A stretch of DNA of 64,000 nt from Argyresthia goedartella. Lineage: Eukaryota; Arthropoda; Insecta; Lepidoptera; Argyresthiidae. The position numbers and the translations under genes are program-made. Position 1 is the stretch's first letter, and every line of letters starts with the position of its first letter. The notes below the pieces were generated by a model. It saw only the letters and a program-made list of their open reading frames with translations, was not told the origin of the DNA and ran no database searches. Below, one piece after another: positions 63,054 through 64,000 of this stretch. The stretch spans positions 9,389,501-9,453,500 of the forward strand of contig OX463809.1 of NCBI GenBank assembly GCA_949825045.1, in the 5' to 3' direction.

Positions 63054-64000
63054 CTATGTACGAACAACACCCGTAGCGAAGAGCGGCCGCGATCGTAACA
63101 TCGCGTACCGAGTCGGCGCGTTAAGGGCAATACTTTGCAGTCCCACCGGGTTATCTACCTTTTTGTGGAAGAGCAGATAGAAGTGGACCAACAGAGAGAA
63201 CTTCCGCCTCAACTCTGGGGTGTCTACCCCCACCATCCCTGCCACAACAAGGGACAGGAATAAGTAGGGATAATACCCATATTTGATTTTGTACAGAAGC
63301 CTAGTAAATTTCCGTTGTACTTTTTCCAGCATGAATGTATATTTAGCATCATGTGAGTCCCAGATGATTGCGTTGTACTCTAAATTGCTCCGAACAAATG
63401 TGTTGTACAAAGAGGTTAACGTAGAAATGTCCTTGAACCAACTTGTCTGTCGCATTACGAATCCAAGAGATCTGAACGCTCTCTGGTAATTAAAGGTAAG
63501 CTCAGAGTCAAGTAATAGTCTTAAGTCGCGTATTTGGGTAATCCGCACAAACCCAGCCCCAGCGATAGTGTTGTCATGATGGAGCGGCGACCGCGATCGT
63601 GTAATGACCTTTACTTACCTTACCTTACGTACTTACCTTCGGTTTTACATTTGGTGCTATTAAACGCCAAATGATTGCGTTCACTCCACTCCACCACTCT
63701 ATCGACATCTCTTTGCAGGCGCCTAATATCGTCCTCACAGCCTATGCGCAAGAACAGCTTCAAGTCATCCGCGAACATCAGACACTCAGCCGTCCCAACG
63801 ATATCGGGAAGGTCGTTAATCATAATCAGAAACTAAGTGGGGCCCAGGGTACTACCCTGACTGACGCCCGAGTAGGTCTCATAGGGCTCAGAACAACGAC
63901 ACGTACTGAATTATACTTGAGAAGTACTTCGCAAATAGCCGAACTAAGTTCGGTGTAAATCCTATGGATGCAAACTTCTCTAACAGGACGTCATACTTGA
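63054..64000 (-). mobile_element. LINE fragment, RT and C-terminal region, runs off the window
   Basis: On the minus strand: SGVSQGSTLGPT followed by an in-frame TAG and FLIMINDLPDIVG (about 63880-63820), then CLMFADDLKLFLRI (catalytic FADD) in the 63823-63620 frame. A short (GTAA)n-like gap is followed by the 63548-63054 frame with LRLLLDSELTFNYQ, FVRSNLEYNAIIWD and FMLEKVQRKFTRLL, the RT thumb/C-terminal part. A jockey-type LINE with at least one stop and one frame change; its 5' part lies beyond 64000. Confidence 0.8.

Overview
This window looks like nuclear DNA from an insect, most probably a moth or butterfly (Lepidoptera). The reasons are intron-split metazoan genes with canonical GT/AG sites, piggyBac elements with TTAA targets, tRNA-derived SINEs, non-LTR retrotransposons with (AAT)n tails, and short interspersed families I associate with lepidopteran genomes. 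No bacterial, plasmid or CRISPR signature is present. The order assignment is inference.

Three host genes are well supported. (1) 4669-6816 (+): a single-exon RING protein with a C-terminal C3HC4 RING and several SUMO-interacting motifs, i.e. an RNF4/degringolade-type SUMO-targeted ubiquitin ligase. (2) 11451-12068 (-): an intronless CCDC28A/B homologue. (3) 34980-47436 (-): a 12-exon Ro60 (SS-A/Ro, TROVE) RNA-binding protein gene whose exon phases all join into 613 codons. Isolated THAP-type first exons, each ending at a 5' splice site, lie at 27836, 48641 and (in two copies) 16456/18966.

Most of the rest is mobile or repeated DNA. 1-4570: repeats, including a 1.2 kb DNA element with terminal inverted repeats next to the RING gene. 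7130-10325: a complete but frameshifted piggyBac element with matched ends and TTAA duplications. 11.0-22.7 kb: a rearranged block in which a 2.5 kb segment carrying most of the CCDC28 gene is tandemly duplicated, one copy is interrupted by a CR1-like retrotransposon, and other pieces lie inverted further right beside Ty3/gypsy and LINE debris. 22.7-27 kb: a BEL/Pao remnant and LINE or SINE tails. 31.1-33.6 kb: a second, truncated piggyBac relative. 34.9-47.5 kb: Ro60, with introns holding minisatellites, hairpins and MITEs.

48.9-59.8 kb is a four-level nest. A satellite array of roughly 95 bp units is split by a Tc1/mariner-type element (TA duplication). That element is split by a 9.1 kb Ty3/gypsy LTR retrotransposon, and the gypsy integrase is split by a 1.4 kb retroelement that carries only ORF1 and has an 8 bp target duplication. 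59.8-64 kb holds more SINE, repeat and LINE fragments.

The host genes show no operon-like or pathway link to one another. The value of the window lies in the nested insertions, the Ro60 gene with a degenerate MIDAS, and an intronic minisatellite that copies a Ro60 splice donor.
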